A DNA stretch of 64,000 bases from JBEIFW01 sp046081125 (GTDB lineage: Bacteria; Actinomycetota; Acidimicrobiia; Acidimicrobiales; Ilumatobacteraceae), in the NCBI GenBank assembly GCA_046081125.1, contig JBJTVH010000102.1:27843-91842 (forward strand), given 5' to 3'. The translations under genes and the position numbers were made by a program. This document shows, piece after piece, positions 24,472 through 33,604 of this stretch. Each line of letters begins with the position of its first letter. Position 1 is the stretch's first letter. The notes beneath the pieces were generated by a model, which saw only the letters and a program-made list of their open reading frames with translations, made no database searches and had not been told where the DNA came from.

Positions 24472-26787
24472 TCAGAACGAGCTCATGGCCATCGGGCCGT
24501 CGATGGTGGAACGGATCAGCGTGTCGACGTCGACGAGGTCGGTCACCCGCCGGCCGATCACGGCCGAGAACGGCACACCGGGGCGATCGGAGTGCTCGAC
24601 GGCGGAGAAGTCGGCGTCCATGACATCGACGATCTCGTCGACGACGAGGCCGAACGTGCGGTCGTTCTCGTTGTAGACGAGCACCTGCAGCGCCCGCTCG
24701 TGCCCGTCGCTGTAACCGTGGTCGGCGTACAGGCCGAGGAACGACGCCAGCGACACCAGCTGCAGCAACCGTCCCCGGTACTGCACGACTTCCTTGCCGG
24801 CGGCCTTCTCGATCATGTTCCGCGGGAACTCCTCGAGGCGGGACACCAGCGCGAGCGGGATCGCCACCCGCTGACCGGCGGCCATGCACACGAGCACGGT
24901 CTGGGAGTCGCGGTCGCGACGCTCGTGCACTTCTTCCTCCTCGGTTCCCCGGCGGTGCCGTTCCTCGGACACCAGTGCGCCCTGGCGGGCGATGCCGAGC
25001 ACGTCGAGGATCAGTGCGACGGTGCCGTCACCCATGATCGTCGTGCCGGCGAAGGCCTCGATCCCCTTGAAGTGCGGCCCGAGCGGCTTGACCACGATCT
25101 CCTCGGTGTCGGAGATGCGGTCGACCACGAGGCCGAACTGGCGGTCGTCGGCTTGGATCACCACGACGTTCTGCGCTGCGGTCTCCCGGTGGGAGGGGAG
25201 GCCGAGGATCTCGGCGAGCCACACGATCGGCAGCAGGCGGCCCCGGAGGCGGAACACCGGTGCGTCACCGACGAACTCGATCCCGCGGCTGGTCTCGGTG
25301 CGCTCGACCCGGATGAGCTCCACCAGGTTGACCTGCGGGATCGCATACCGGTGGCCGTGCACGGACACGATCAGCGCCGGGATGATCGCCAGCGTGAGCG
25401 GGATCTTCACCGTGAGGCTCATGCCCCGGCCCTGCACGCTCTGGACGTCGACCGAGCCGCCGATCTTCTCGACGTTGGTCTTCACGACGTCCATGCCGAC
25501 CCCGCGCCCGGAGATGTTCGACACCTTCTCGGCCGTGGAGAACCCCGGCTCGAAGATCAGGTGCGCCACCTCGCGCTCGGTCATCTTCGCGGCCTGCTGC
25601 TGGGTGATGATCCCCCGGTCGATGGCCTTGCGGCGGACCTTGTCGCAGTTGACACCGCCGCCGTCGTCGCTGATCTCGATGACCACCTGGCCACCGTCGT
25701 GGTAAGCGCGCAGGCGCAGGGTGCCCTCGGCAGGCTTGCCCGCTTCGAGGCGCCGTTGCGGCTCCTCGATGCCATGGTCGACCGAGTTGCGCACCACGTG
25801 GGTCAGCGGGTCTTTGATCGCTTCGAGGATGGTGCGGTCGAGTTCGGTCTCCTCGCCCTCCATCTCGATGCGCACCTTCTTCCCGCAGGACACGGCGAGG
25901 TCGCGCACCACTCGGGGGAACTTCGACCAGACGCTGCCGATGGGCTGCATGCGGGTCTTCATGACCCCTTCCTGCAGCTCGGTCGTGATGAGGTTGAGCT
26001 GCTGGGAGGTGGCCGCGAGCGCCGGGTCTTCCTGCTGGCCGGCGAACTGCAGGATCTGGTTGCGGGCGAGCACGAGCTCCCCCACCAGGTTCATCAGCTG
26101 GTCGAGCAGTTTCACGTCGACGCGGATCGAGGTGTCGCCACCGCCCGAGCGGACCTGTTCGCCGGGGTGCTCGTTCGCCTTCGGATGGTCGGCGTCGGCC
26201 CGAGGAGCCATCAAGGTGGGCTCGGCGACCGGCACGACCGGGGTGGCCTCGGCGACCGGCGCCGGCACAACGGGAGCCGGCTCAGCCACAGGGACCGGGT
26301 GGGCGTTCACCGGTACGACGGCGGGTTCGTGGTCCGCGAGCGCCTCGACGACCGGCACGACCGGTGCGGCCGCCTCGGCGTAGGCCGAGCCGCGCTTGCC
26401 CGCACCCTGACAGTGATCGGTCAGTTCCTCGATGAGCTCGAGGTACGGCTCGTCGCCGTCGGTGCCGTGGTCGGAGATCAGATCGAGCATCGCCCGGATG
26501 GCGTCGACCATGCGTAGCAACGTGCTCGTGCGGTCGCTGGTGACCCCGAGCGAGCCGTAGCGCAGCAAGCTCAGCAGGTTTTCGCCGACGTGGGTGACCG
26601 ACTGCAGCTTGTCGAACCCGAGGAATCCTGCGGTGCCCTTGATCGTGTGGATCGTGCGGAAGATGCTCGCGAGCAACGGCCGCGACGTCGGGTCGTTCTC
26701 CAGCTCGACGAACTCTCGATCGAGGCGGTCAAGGTTCTCTCGGCTCTCGACGAGGAACTCTTGAACCACTTCATCCATGTCTTCCAT
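24472..26787 (-). CDS. cheA: Chemotaxis histidine kinase CheA with two CheW-like domains
   Basis: Central kinase of the chemotaxis system, 771 residues from ATG26787; AGAGG lies about 9 nt upstream of that ATG. Domains in order: HPt with phospho-His47 in IFRTIHTIKGTAGF, an Ala/Pro/Val-rich linker (about 130-215) where a P2 domain might be, and the dimerisation helices (VKLLDQLMNLVGELVLARNQ). Then the HATPase with HVVRNSVDHGIE, DDGGGVN and GRGVGMDVV, and two consecutive CheW-like regulatory domains (about 500-640 and 645-771) instead of the usual one. First gene of the leftward operon; its promoter should lie in 26788-26980, where I see no clear element. Confidence 0.93.
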   Translation of the reverse strand: MEDMDEVVQEFLVESRENLDRLDREFVELENDPTSRPLLASIFRTIHTIKGTAGFLGFDKLQSVTHVGENLLSLLRYGSLGVTSDRTSTLLRMVDAIRAMLDLISDHGTDGDEPYLELIEELTDHCQGAGKRGSAYAEAAAPVVPVVEALADHEPAVVPVNAHPVPVAEPAPVVPAPVAEATPVVPVAEPTLMAPRADADHPKANEHPGEQVRSGGGDTSIRVDVKLLDQLMNLVGELVLARNQILQFAGQQEDPALAATSQQLNLITTELQEGVMKTRMQPIGSVWSKFPRVVRDLAVSCGKKVRIEMEGEETELDRTILEAIKDPLTHVVRNSVDHGIEEPQRRLEAGKPAEGTLRLRAYHDGGQVVIEISDDGGGVNCDKVRRKAIDRGIITQQQAAKMTEREVAHLIFEPGFSTAEKVSNISGRGVGMDVVKTNVEKIGGSVDVQSVQGRGMSLTVKIPLTLAIIPALIVSVHGHRYAIPQVNLVELIRVERTETSRGIEFVGDAPVFRLRGRLLPIVWLAEILGLPSHRETAAQNVVVIQADDRQFGLVVDRISDTEEIVVKPLGPHFKGIEAFAGTTIMGDGTVALILDVLGIARQGALVSEERHRRGTEEEEVHERRDRDSQTVLVCMAAGQRVAIPLALVSRLEEFPRNMIEKAAGKEVVQYRGRLLQLVSLASFLGLYADHGYSDGHERALQVLVYNENDRTFGLVVDEIVDVMDADFSAVEHSDRPGVPFSAVIGRRVTDLVDVDTLIRSTIDGPMAMSSF

Positions 26788-26980
26788 GTGCTCGTGCCTC
26801 TCGAAGGTCACCCGGGTCCCGGCCCGGACCGCCCGACAGATGGGCTATCGGTAGAGGCCCGCCGCAGTTGAGCGAGGCCCGACCATTCGGTGGCGAAATC
26901 GATCGCCGTTCATCGGCCGGACTCGTCGCAAACGGCCCGGGTGCGACGCCGCGTGCCCGCCCGTGGGACGCTTCAGCCCG

Positions 26981-28198
26981 ATGCACCGGGTCGGCAGCCG
27001 ACGGCGAACACTCCTCACAGCCCTTGCGATCGTTTGCTGCAGCGCGATCCCGGCCGCGTGTGCCGACGGCACGGGCAGCGCACCGGCGAGCACGACGGCG
27101 ACCGTGACGACGGCCGCGACGACGGCCGCGACGACGGCCGGCAGCACCGGGGCCGCCCTCTCGACCGCCGCGGCGACGACCACGACCGCGGCCCCCGTCG
27201 TACCCCGCTTCGACGGTCCGGGGCCGGCCCCGGTCGGGGTGCGAGACCTCACGGTCGCCGGCCGGCCGGTCACGGTCTGGTACCCGGCGGCGGCCCCCAC
27301 CGCCGCCCCGGCCTCCTACGACCTGCGCGATGCGCTGCCGGCGGCGGAACGACCCAAGCTCGAAGCCCTCACCGGCACGACGGTCGCCATGGCCGCAGGG
27401 CGCGATGCGCCCGTGGCGACCGGCGGCGAGCGGGCCGGGCTGGTCGTGTTCAGCCACGGGTTGGCCGGCTACGCCACCCAGTCGAGCTTCCTCACCGTCG
27501 GGCTGGCGACGTGGGGCTACGTGGTCGTGTCGCCCGAGCACCGCTCACGGAACCTGTCGGCCGTGTTGGCCGGGAGCTTCGGATCGATCGGCCAACCCTC
27601 CGATGTCGACGATCTCCTGGCGATGATCGACGCCTGGACGCGCCCGGGGAGCGACGTCCCGGGCGCCGCGCTGGTCGACCCCGCCCGCGTCGCCGTGGTC
27701 GGCCATTCGGCCGGCGGTTCGGCCGCGATCCGGGCGGCGGCCGATCCCCGGGTCCGCACCTATGTGGCCATGGCCGCGCCGGTAGCGCAGAGCCCACCGC
27801 CGTCGGTCCCCTCGCTGCTGATCGCCGGGACCGACGACGCGATCGCTCCGGTCGACCGGGTGCGCGCCGCGGCTCGCGCGTTGCCCGCGCCGCGCCGGTA
27901 CGCCGAGATGACCGGGGTGACCCACCTCGGGTTCATGGACATCTGCACCGTTGCCCGTGACCAGGGCGGGGTGCTCGCCGCCGCCGAGCGGGCCGGCGTG
28001 GCGGTCAACCCGCTCGTCGGGCGGCTGTTCGCCGACGGCTGCGACGACAAGTACCCCCCGGTGACGCGGGCGTGGCCGGCGATCCAGCACCTCGTGGTCG
28101 CCCATCTCCGCTCGGTGTTCACCGGGACACCGACTGCGCTCGGCGTCCGCGGCGGGCTCGACCGGGACGACGTGCGGGTGGACGAGGTGCTGCGCTGA
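26981..28198 (+). CDS. Secreted alpha/beta hydrolase (dienelactone hydrolase/PAF-acetylhydrolase-like)
   Basis: Exported serine hydrolase of 405 residues. A signal peptide covers about 1-27, ending at IPAACADG; the cysteine could be lipidated although Pro at -3 is atypical. A Thr/Ala-rich linker follows to about 75. The fold motifs are LVVFSHGLAGYATQ (oxyanion HG), VAVVGHSAGGSAA (nucleophile Ser in GHSAG), LIAGTDDAIAPVD (Asp) and GVTHLGFMD (His). Similar enzymes include PAF-acetylhydrolase II and polyester-active cutinases; substrate not deducible. An in-frame ATG six codons upstream (26963) is a possible start. Confidence 0.82.
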   Translation: MHRVGSRRRTLLTALAIVCCSAIPAACADGTGSAPASTTATVTTAATTAATTAGSTGAALSTAAATTTTAAPVVPRFDGPGPAPVGVRDLTVAGRPVTVWYPAAAPTAAPASYDLRDALPAAERPKLEALTGTTVAMAAGRDAPVATGGERAGLVVFSHGLAGYATQSSFLTVGLATWGYVVVSPEHRSRNLSAVLAGSFGSIGQPSDVDDLLAMIDAWTRPGSDVPGAALVDPARVAVVGHSAGGSAAIRAAADPRVRTYVAMAAPVAQSPPPSVPSLLIAGTDDAIAPVDRVRAAARALPAPRRYAEMTGVTHLGFMDICTVARDQGGVLAAAERAGVAVNPLVGRLFADGCDDKYPPVTRAWPAIQHLVVAHLRSVFTGTPTALGVRGGLDRDDVRVDEVLR

Positions 28199-28239
28199 CC
28201 CGCCGCGAGTGACGCCCGCCACTGTGCCAAGCTCGGGTC

Positions 28240-29403
28240 ATGCCGCAGCCTTGGCCGCTCCGTTTCGGGATTTTCCTGCCGCCGATGCACAAGGTCGGCC
28301 TGAACCCGCACCTCGCACTCCACCGCAATCTCGAACTCGTCGAGCACCTCGACCGCCTCGGCTACCACGAGGCCTGGATCGGTGAACACCACTCGGCGGG
28401 CAGCGAGCTGATCGCGTCGCCGGAGGTGTTCATCGCCGCGGCGAGCCAGCGGACTCGTTCGATCAAGCTGGGCACCGGAGTGAACTCGCTCCCCTACCAC
28501 CATCCGTTGATCCTGGCCGACCGCATCGTCATGCTCGACCACCTCACCCGGGGCCGGATGATGTTCGGCGCCGGACCGGGTCAGCTCACGAGCGACGCGA
28601 TGATGCTCGGCATCGACCCGGCCGACCAGCGGCCGCGCATGGAGCAGGCGCTCGAGGTGATCATGCGGTTGTTCCGGGGCGAGACCGTCACCGAGAAGAC
28701 CGACTGGTTCACCTGCGACGGGGCGGTGCTGCAGATGCGCCCCTACAGCGACTTCGACATCGCGGTCGCTGCGTCGGTGTCACCGACGGGCTCCAAGCTC
28801 GCCGGCCGCCACGGGATCGGCATGCTGTCGATCGCGGCCACGGACCCGGTGGCGTTCCCGTTGCTGGCCGGCCATTGGCAGGTGTGGCAGGACGAAGCGG
28901 CCGCCCACGGCCACGTCGCGGACCGCCGGGCCTGGCGGATGATGGGGCCGATGCACCTCGCCGACACCGTCGAGGAGGCGAAGGCCAACTGCCGCTACGG
29001 CCTCGAATGGATCCTCGACTACCTGCGCCACATCATCCCGTCCGAACCGCCGACCGCCACCGACTACGACGGCCTCGTCGACGAACTGAACGCGTCGGGT
29101 CGGTTCATCATCGGCACCCCGGCGATGGCGATCGCGCAGATCGAGCGGCTCATCGAGATGTCCGGCGGGTTCGGGGCCTTCTTGATGATGGGCGCCGACT
29201 TCGCGCCGTGGCAGGCCACGCTGCGCCACTACGAGTTGTTCGCCGAGGAGGTCATGCCCCACTTCACCGGGCAGCTCGCGCCGGTGCAGGCCAGCTACGA
29301 CCACGTGATGGCCGGCGGCGACCGGTACGTCGCCGCCACCCTCAACGCCCAGCTGGCCTCGATCGAGCAGTACGCCGCCGAACGATCCGCCGGCCCCGCC
29401 TGA
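28240..29403 (+). CDS. LLM-class flavin-dependent monooxygenase, limonene monooxygenase-like
   Basis: Bacterial luciferase-like oxygenase using reduced FMN, 387 residues. FGIFLPPMHKVG, YHEAWIGEHHSAGSELIASP and IKLGTGVNSLPYHHPLILAD match the TIM-barrel core. RMMFGAGPGQLTSDAMMLGI and a C terminus beginning FGAFLMMGADFAPW resemble the limonene 1,2-monooxygenase (LimB) subgroup. The actual substrate may be an alkane, terpene or xenobiotic. It lies 41 bp after the hydrolase gene and just before the glycine riboswitch. Confidence 0.85.
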   Translation: MPQPWPLRFGIFLPPMHKVGLNPHLALHRNLELVEHLDRLGYHEAWIGEHHSAGSELIASPEVFIAAASQRTRSIKLGTGVNSLPYHHPLILADRIVMLDHLTRGRMMFGAGPGQLTSDAMMLGIDPADQRPRMEQALEVIMRLFRGETVTEKTDWFTCDGAVLQMRPYSDFDIAVAASVSPTGSKLAGRHGIGMLSIAATDPVAFPLLAGHWQVWQDEAAAHGHVADRRAWRMMGPMHLADTVEEAKANCRYGLEWILDYLRHIIPSEPPTATDYDGLVDELNASGRFIIGTPAMAIAQIERLIEMSGGFGAFLMMGADFAPWQATLRHYELFAEEVMPHFTGQLAPVQASYDHVMAGGDRYVAATLNAQLASIEQYAAERSAGPA

Positions 29404-29411
29404 CCCGACGG

Positions 29412-29417
29412 TAGGAT
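29412..29417 (+). promoter_or_regulatory. -10 hexamer for the riboswitch-gcvP transcript
   Basis: TAGGAT, with a predicted transcription start near 29424, just before the first glycine aptamer. Confidence 0.4.
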
Positions 29418-29434
29418 GCGGGCGCCGGTGACCC

Positions 29435-29614
29435 GGCGCGGGAGAGCTGGCGTGGGCTTCGGCCGGCGGCAGCGCCGAAGGAGCAACCACCCCGGAAACT
29501 CTCAGGCCCCAGGACCGCGTCGGTGAGGCGAACGCTGGAGAGCAGAGGTTCGGCCTCTCACCGACGGGGAAAGACGGGTTCGCCCGTCGAAGCTCTCAGG
29601 TAACCACGACAGCG
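29435..29614 (+). promoter_or_regulatory. Tandem glycine riboswitch
   Basis: Two glycine aptamers in series upstream of gcvP. Aptamer 1 (about 29437-29520) has GGGAGAGCTGG, CCGAAGGAGCAA and AAACTCTCAGGCCCC. Aptamer 2 (about 29531-29614) has CTGGAGAGCAGAG, CCGACGGGGAAAG and GAAGCTCTCAGGTAACCA. The P1 of aptamer 2 pairs CGCTG (29533-29537) with CAGCG (29610-29614). In known examples glycine binding switches on the cleavage system so that excess glycine is degraded. Core motifs match the family by eye. Confidence 0.92.
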
Positions 29615-29648
29615 GGGGAACCAGCCACCGGCCCTTCGGAGGTCCCCC
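29614..29648 (+). promoter_or_regulatory. Expression-platform hairpin hiding the gcvP ribosome binding site
   Basis: GGGGGAACC (29614-29622) can pair with GGTCCCCC (29641-29648) with one bulge. This places the Shine-Dalgarno GGAGGT (29638-29643) in and beside the stem, directly before ATG29649. It starts at the last base of aptamer-2 P1, so P1 and this hairpin compete slightly. This suggests translational control. Confidence 0.6.
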
Positions 29649-32561
29649 ATGTCTGCTCCCGCCCCGCTGCCGTCGTTTTCCCTGCCGGCCGACACCGAGG
29701 GCCACCTGGACGACGGCGAGTTCGAGCACCGTCACATCGGGGTCGACGGTGACGACCGGGCCCCGATGTTGCGGACCGTCGGCGCGGCCTCGATCGAGGC
29801 GTTGATCGCTCGGGCGGTGCCGGCGTCGATCCGTTCGGGCGCACCGCTGCCGGTCGCACCGGCGGTGCCGGAGCACCGGGCGCTCGACGAACTCGCCGCG
29901 ATCGCCCGCCGCAACCGCCGGTGCACGTCGCTGATCGGCATGGGCTACCACGGCACGATCATGCCGGCCGTGCTGCGGCGCACGGTGCTCGAGAGCCCGG
30001 CCTGGTACACCGCCTACACCCCGTACCAGCCCGAGATCAGCCAGGGCCGGCTCGAGGCGCTGCTCACGTTCCAGACGATGGTCGCCGACCTGTGCGGGCT
30101 CGACCTGGCGGGCGCGTCGTTGCTCGACGAAGCGACCGCGGCCGCCGAGGCGATGACGATGGCCCGCCGCCTGTCTCGCGTCGCCGGGGCCACCTTCGCC
30201 GTGCACGCCGACGTCCATCCTCAGGTCGCTGCGGTGCTCGCCACCCGGGCCGAGCCGCTCGGGGTCGCCGTGCACGTGGCCGACCTGCTCGTCTCACCGC
30301 TGCCCGACGGCTGCTTCGGGGTGCTGCTCCCCTGCCCGACGTCCACCGGGGCGATACCGGACTGGCGCCCGGTCGCCGATGCCGCCCATGCCGCCGGGGC
30401 CCTCGTCGTCGCCGAGGTCGACGTGCTGTCGCTGCTGCTCGTCGCGCCGCCTGGCTCGTGGGGCGCCGACCTGGCCGTCGGTTCCACCCAGCGGTTCGGG
30501 GTGCCGATGGGGTTCGGCGGCCCGCACGCCGCGTTCCTCGCCTGCAACGACGTGCACGCCCGGGCCCTGCCCGGCCGCCTGGTCGGTGCGTCCATGGACG
30601 CCGAGGGCCGCCCGGCGCTGCGGCTCGCCCTGCAGACCCGGGAGCAGCACATCCGCCGGGAGAAAGCGACGTCCAACATCTGCACCGCCCAGGTGCTGCT
30701 GGCGGTGCTCGCGGCGCTCTACGCCGTGCACCACGGCCCCGACGGGTTGCGGCGCATCGCGCAGCGGGTACACGCCGCGGCGTCGTCGCTCGCCGGTGCG
30801 CTGCGGGCCGGTGGTGTCGAGTTGGTGCACGACACATGGTTCGACACGGTCACCGCCCTCGTCCCGGGACGCGCGGCCGAGGTGGTGGCCGCAGCGCTCG
30901 CCCGGGACGTGAACCTGCGGCTCGTCGATGCGGACCGGGTCGGGATCACCGTCGACGAGACGACGACACCGGCCGTGCTCGACGCCGTGCTCGACTCGTT
31001 CGGCGTGCCCGGGGGTGTCGAGGGGGGAACGGCGATCGGTGCCGATCCGATCCCGTTGCGGCGCAGCGGCGAGGTGCTCACCCACCCGGTGTTCCACCGC
31101 TACCACGGCGAGGCGGAACTGGTGCGGTACGTGCGCCGGCTCGCCGATCGCGACCTCGCCTTGGACCGCACGATGATCCCCCTCGGATCGTGCACGATGA
31201 AGCTCAACGCTGCGGCCGAGATGCTGCCGATCACCTGGCCGGAGTTCGCCGACCTGCACCCGTTCGCACCGCTGGAGCAGGCTGCCGGCACCCTCGAGCT
31301 GATCGCCCAACTCGAGTCCATGCTGCTCGCCTGCACGGGTTACGACGCGATCTCGTTGCAGCCCAATGCCGGGAGCCAGGGCGAGCTCGCCGGGTTGCTC
31401 GCGATCCGGGCGTACCACCGGAGCCGGGGCGACGTCGATCGCACCGTGTGCCTGATCCCGTCCTCGGCACACGGGACGAACGCAGCGAGCGCCGTGATGG
31501 CCGGCATGTCGGTCGTGGTGGTCGCCTGCCGCGAGGACGGCGACGTCGACCTCGATGACCTGCGGGCCAAGGCCGCCACGGCGGGCGACCGGCTGGCTGC
31601 CGTGATGGTCACCTATCCCTCGACCCATGGCGTCTACGAGGTCGGGATCACCGATCTGTGCGAGATCGTCCACCGCCACGGCGGTCAGGTGTACGTCGAC
31701 GGCGCCAATCTCAACGCGCTCGTCGGGGTGGCCCCGCCCGGTGGGTTCGGGGCCGACGTCAGCCACCTGAACCTGCACAAGACCTTCTGCATCCCCCACG
31801 GCGGTGGCGGGCCCGGCGTGGGTCCCACCGCGGTGAAGGCGCACCTCGCCCCGTTCCTGCCCTCGCATCCGGTGCACCCGTCGTGCAACCCTGCGGGCGT
31901 TGCCGCCGGCAACCCGGTCGGGCCGGTGTCGGCTGCGCCGTGGGGCTCGGCGGGCATCCTGGCGATCCCGTGGATGTACGTGCGCATGATGGGGCCCGAC
32001 GGCTTGCGGCGCGCCACCGAGCAGGCGGTGTTGAGCGCCAACTACGTCGCCCGCCGCCTCGAGGGAGCGTTCCCGGTGCTGTACCGCGGCGAGCACGGCG
32101 ACGTCGCCCACGAGTGCATCCTCGACCTGCGGCCGCTCACCAAGGCCACCGGGGTCACTGCCGAGGACGTCGCCAAGCGGCTCATGGACCACGGGTTCCA
32201 CGCGCCGACGTTGAGCTTCCCGGTCGCAGGCACGCTCATGGTCGAGCCGACCGAATCCGAGTCACGCCGCGAACTCGACCGGTTCTGCGAGGCGATGCTC
32301 GCCATCCGGGCCGAGATCGACCGGGTTGCCGCAGGCGACTGGCCGATCGAGGCGAGCCCGTTGCGGCTCGCCCCGCACACCGCGGAAGCGGTCATGGCCG
32401 ACGTGTGGGACCGGCCCTACCGGCGCGAGGAAGCGGCCTACCCGACGGCGGCCACCCGGCTCGCCAAGTACTGGCCGCCGGTCGCACGGATCGATGCCGC
32501 CGCCGGCGACCGCAACCTGGTGTGCTCGTGCCTGCCGGTGGAGGCCTACGCGCTGCGCTGA
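29649..32561 (+). CDS. gcvP: Glycine dehydrogenase (decarboxylating), P protein
   Basis: Pyridoxal-phosphate enzyme that decarboxylates glycine and passes aminomethyl to the lipoyl arm of GcvH. Full-length single-chain form of 970 residues. The N-terminal half has FEHRHIGVDG, GMGYHGTIMPAVL and YTPYQPEISQGRLEALL. The C-terminal half carries LNLHKTFCIPHGGGGPG with the PLP lysine at residue 711. It lies behind the tandem glycine riboswitch. Its last 16 bp overlap the 3' end of gcvT on the opposite strand, an unusual convergent arrangement for two subunits of one complex. Confidence 0.97.
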   Translation: MSAPAPLPSFSLPADTEGHLDDGEFEHRHIGVDGDDRAPMLRTVGAASIEALIARAVPASIRSGAPLPVAPAVPEHRALDELAAIARRNRRCTSLIGMGYHGTIMPAVLRRTVLESPAWYTAYTPYQPEISQGRLEALLTFQTMVADLCGLDLAGASLLDEATAAAEAMTMARRLSRVAGATFAVHADVHPQVAAVLATRAEPLGVAVHVADLLVSPLPDGCFGVLLPCPTSTGAIPDWRPVADAAHAAGALVVAEVDVLSLLLVAPPGSWGADLAVGSTQRFGVPMGFGGPHAAFLACNDVHARALPGRLVGASMDAEGRPALRLALQTREQHIRREKATSNICTAQVLLAVLAALYAVHHGPDGLRRIAQRVHAAASSLAGALRAGGVELVHDTWFDTVTALVPGRAAEVVAAALARDVNLRLVDADRVGITVDETTTPAVLDAVLDSFGVPGGVEGGTAIGADPIPLRRSGEVLTHPVFHRYHGEAELVRYVRRLADRDLALDRTMIPLGSCTMKLNAAAEMLPITWPEFADLHPFAPLEQAAGTLELIAQLESMLLACTGYDAISLQPNAGSQGELAGLLAIRAYHRSRGDVDRTVCLIPSSAHGTNAASAVMAGMSVVVVACREDGDVDLDDLRAKAATAGDRLAAVMVTYPSTHGVYEVGITDLCEIVHRHGGQVYVDGANLNALVGVAPPGGFGADVSHLNLHKTFCIPHGGGGPGVGPTAVKAHLAPFLPSHPVHPSCNPAGVAAGNPVGPVSAAPWGSAGILAIPWMYVRMMGPDGLRRATEQAVLSANYVARRLEGAFPVLYRGEHGDVAHECILDLRPLTKATGVTAEDVAKRLMDHGFHAPTLSFPVAGTLMVEPTESESRRELDRFCEAMLAIRAEIDRVAAGDWPIEASPLRLAPHTAEAVMADVWDRPYRREEAAYPTAATRLAKYWPPVARIDAAAGDRNLVCSCLPVEAYALR

Positions 32562-33604
32562 GGCCGAACGAACGGTACGGCCACGACCTGCCCGGGCAAT
32601 GCCGTGCCCCGCACGTCGATCTCGACGACCTCGCCGATGGCGACGGCGGGTTCGACGAGCGCGAGCGCGATGCCGTGCCCGAGCACCGGGGAGAAGTTGC
32701 CGCTCGTGACCGTGCCCACGAACCGGCCGTCGGCGAGCACGGGGCACTCGGCCCGCGGCGGGCGGCGGCCCTCGGTGGCGATCCCCCGCAGCACCCGGTG
32801 CGGTCCCCGGGCCCGTTCGGCCTCGAGCGACGCTTTGCCACGGAACGACGGCTTCCCCCAGGCGACGACCCAGCCGAGCCGGGCTTGCAGCGGGGTGATC
32901 CCCGGGCCGAGTTCGTGCCCGTGGAGCGGCAGCGCGGCCTCGAGGCGAAGCGTGTCGCGCGCCCCGAGCCCGGCCGGGGTGATCCCGGCGGCGAGGATCC
33001 GGTCCCAGACGGCGCCGGCGACGGCGACCGGGGCTGCCACCTCGATGCCGTCCTCCCCGGTGTACCCGGTTCCGGCGACCCGGCACTCGACCCCGTCCCA
33101 GTCGCAGCGAGCCACCTCGAATCGGCCGACGGCGGCCGCCTGCGGCCACCACGATGCGACCCGTTCCCGGGCCCGCGGGCCCTGCACGGCGAGCACCACC
33201 CGCTCGGCGGTCACGTCCGTCCCGCCGATCGCGGCGCGCACGCCGTCGGTGTTGGAGGCGTTGGGCATCACGTCGAACTCGTCGGGTCCGACCCACCAGA
33301 CGATCAGGTCGTCGAGCACCCCGCCGGCGTCGTCGAGCAGGTGGGTGTACTGGGCCCGGCCGGGCCCGATGCGGTCGAGGTCGTTGGTGAGGACCGCCTG
33401 CAGGCGGTCGTGCGCGCCCGTATCGGTGACCCGCACCGTGCCGAGGTGGCTGACGTCGAACACCGCGCTGTCGGACCGGCAGGCGAGGTGCTCGTGCACG
33501 GTGCCGGTCGGGTACTGCAGCGGCATCTCCCACCCACCGAAGGGCACCACCTTCGCCCCGGCGGCGAGGTGCCGGTCGTGGAGGGGCGACCGGCGGTCGC
33601 TCAC
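32546..33604 (-). CDS. gcvT: Glycine cleavage system T protein, aminomethyltransferase
   Basis: Tetrahydrofolate-dependent enzyme releasing ammonia and methylene-THF from the aminomethylated H protein. The 352 residues show FGGWEMPLQYPTGTVHEHLA, the VFDVSHLGTVRVT segment and YTGEDGIEVAAP. DTLRLEAALPLHGHEL and GTVTSGNFSPVLGHGIALA are typical of GcvT. GTG33604 overlaps the upstream MerR stop, so it belongs to the leftward gcvH operon rather than to gcvP. Confidence 0.95.
   Translation of the reverse strand: MSDRRSPLHDRHLAAGAKVVPFGGWEMPLQYPTGTVHEHLACRSDSAVFDVSHLGTVRVTDTGAHDRLQAVLTNDLDRIGPGRAQYTHLLDDAGGVLDDLIVWWVGPDEFDVMPNASNTDGVRAAIGGTDVTAERVVLAVQGPRARERVASWWPQAAAVGRFEVARCDWDGVECRVAGTGYTGEDGIEVAAPVAVAGAVWDRILAAGITPAGLGARDTLRLEAALPLHGHELGPGITPLQARLGWVVAWGKPSFRGKASLEAERARGPHRVLRGIATEGRRPPRAECPVLADGRFVGTVTSGNFSPVLGHGIALALVEPAVAIGEVVEIDVRGTALPGQVVAVPFVRPQRSA

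Noticed and set aside
24436..26517. A 693-residue plus-strand frame opposite cheA
   Set aside because: His/Asp-rich shadow translation with no motifs. cheA on the minus strand has every expected domain.
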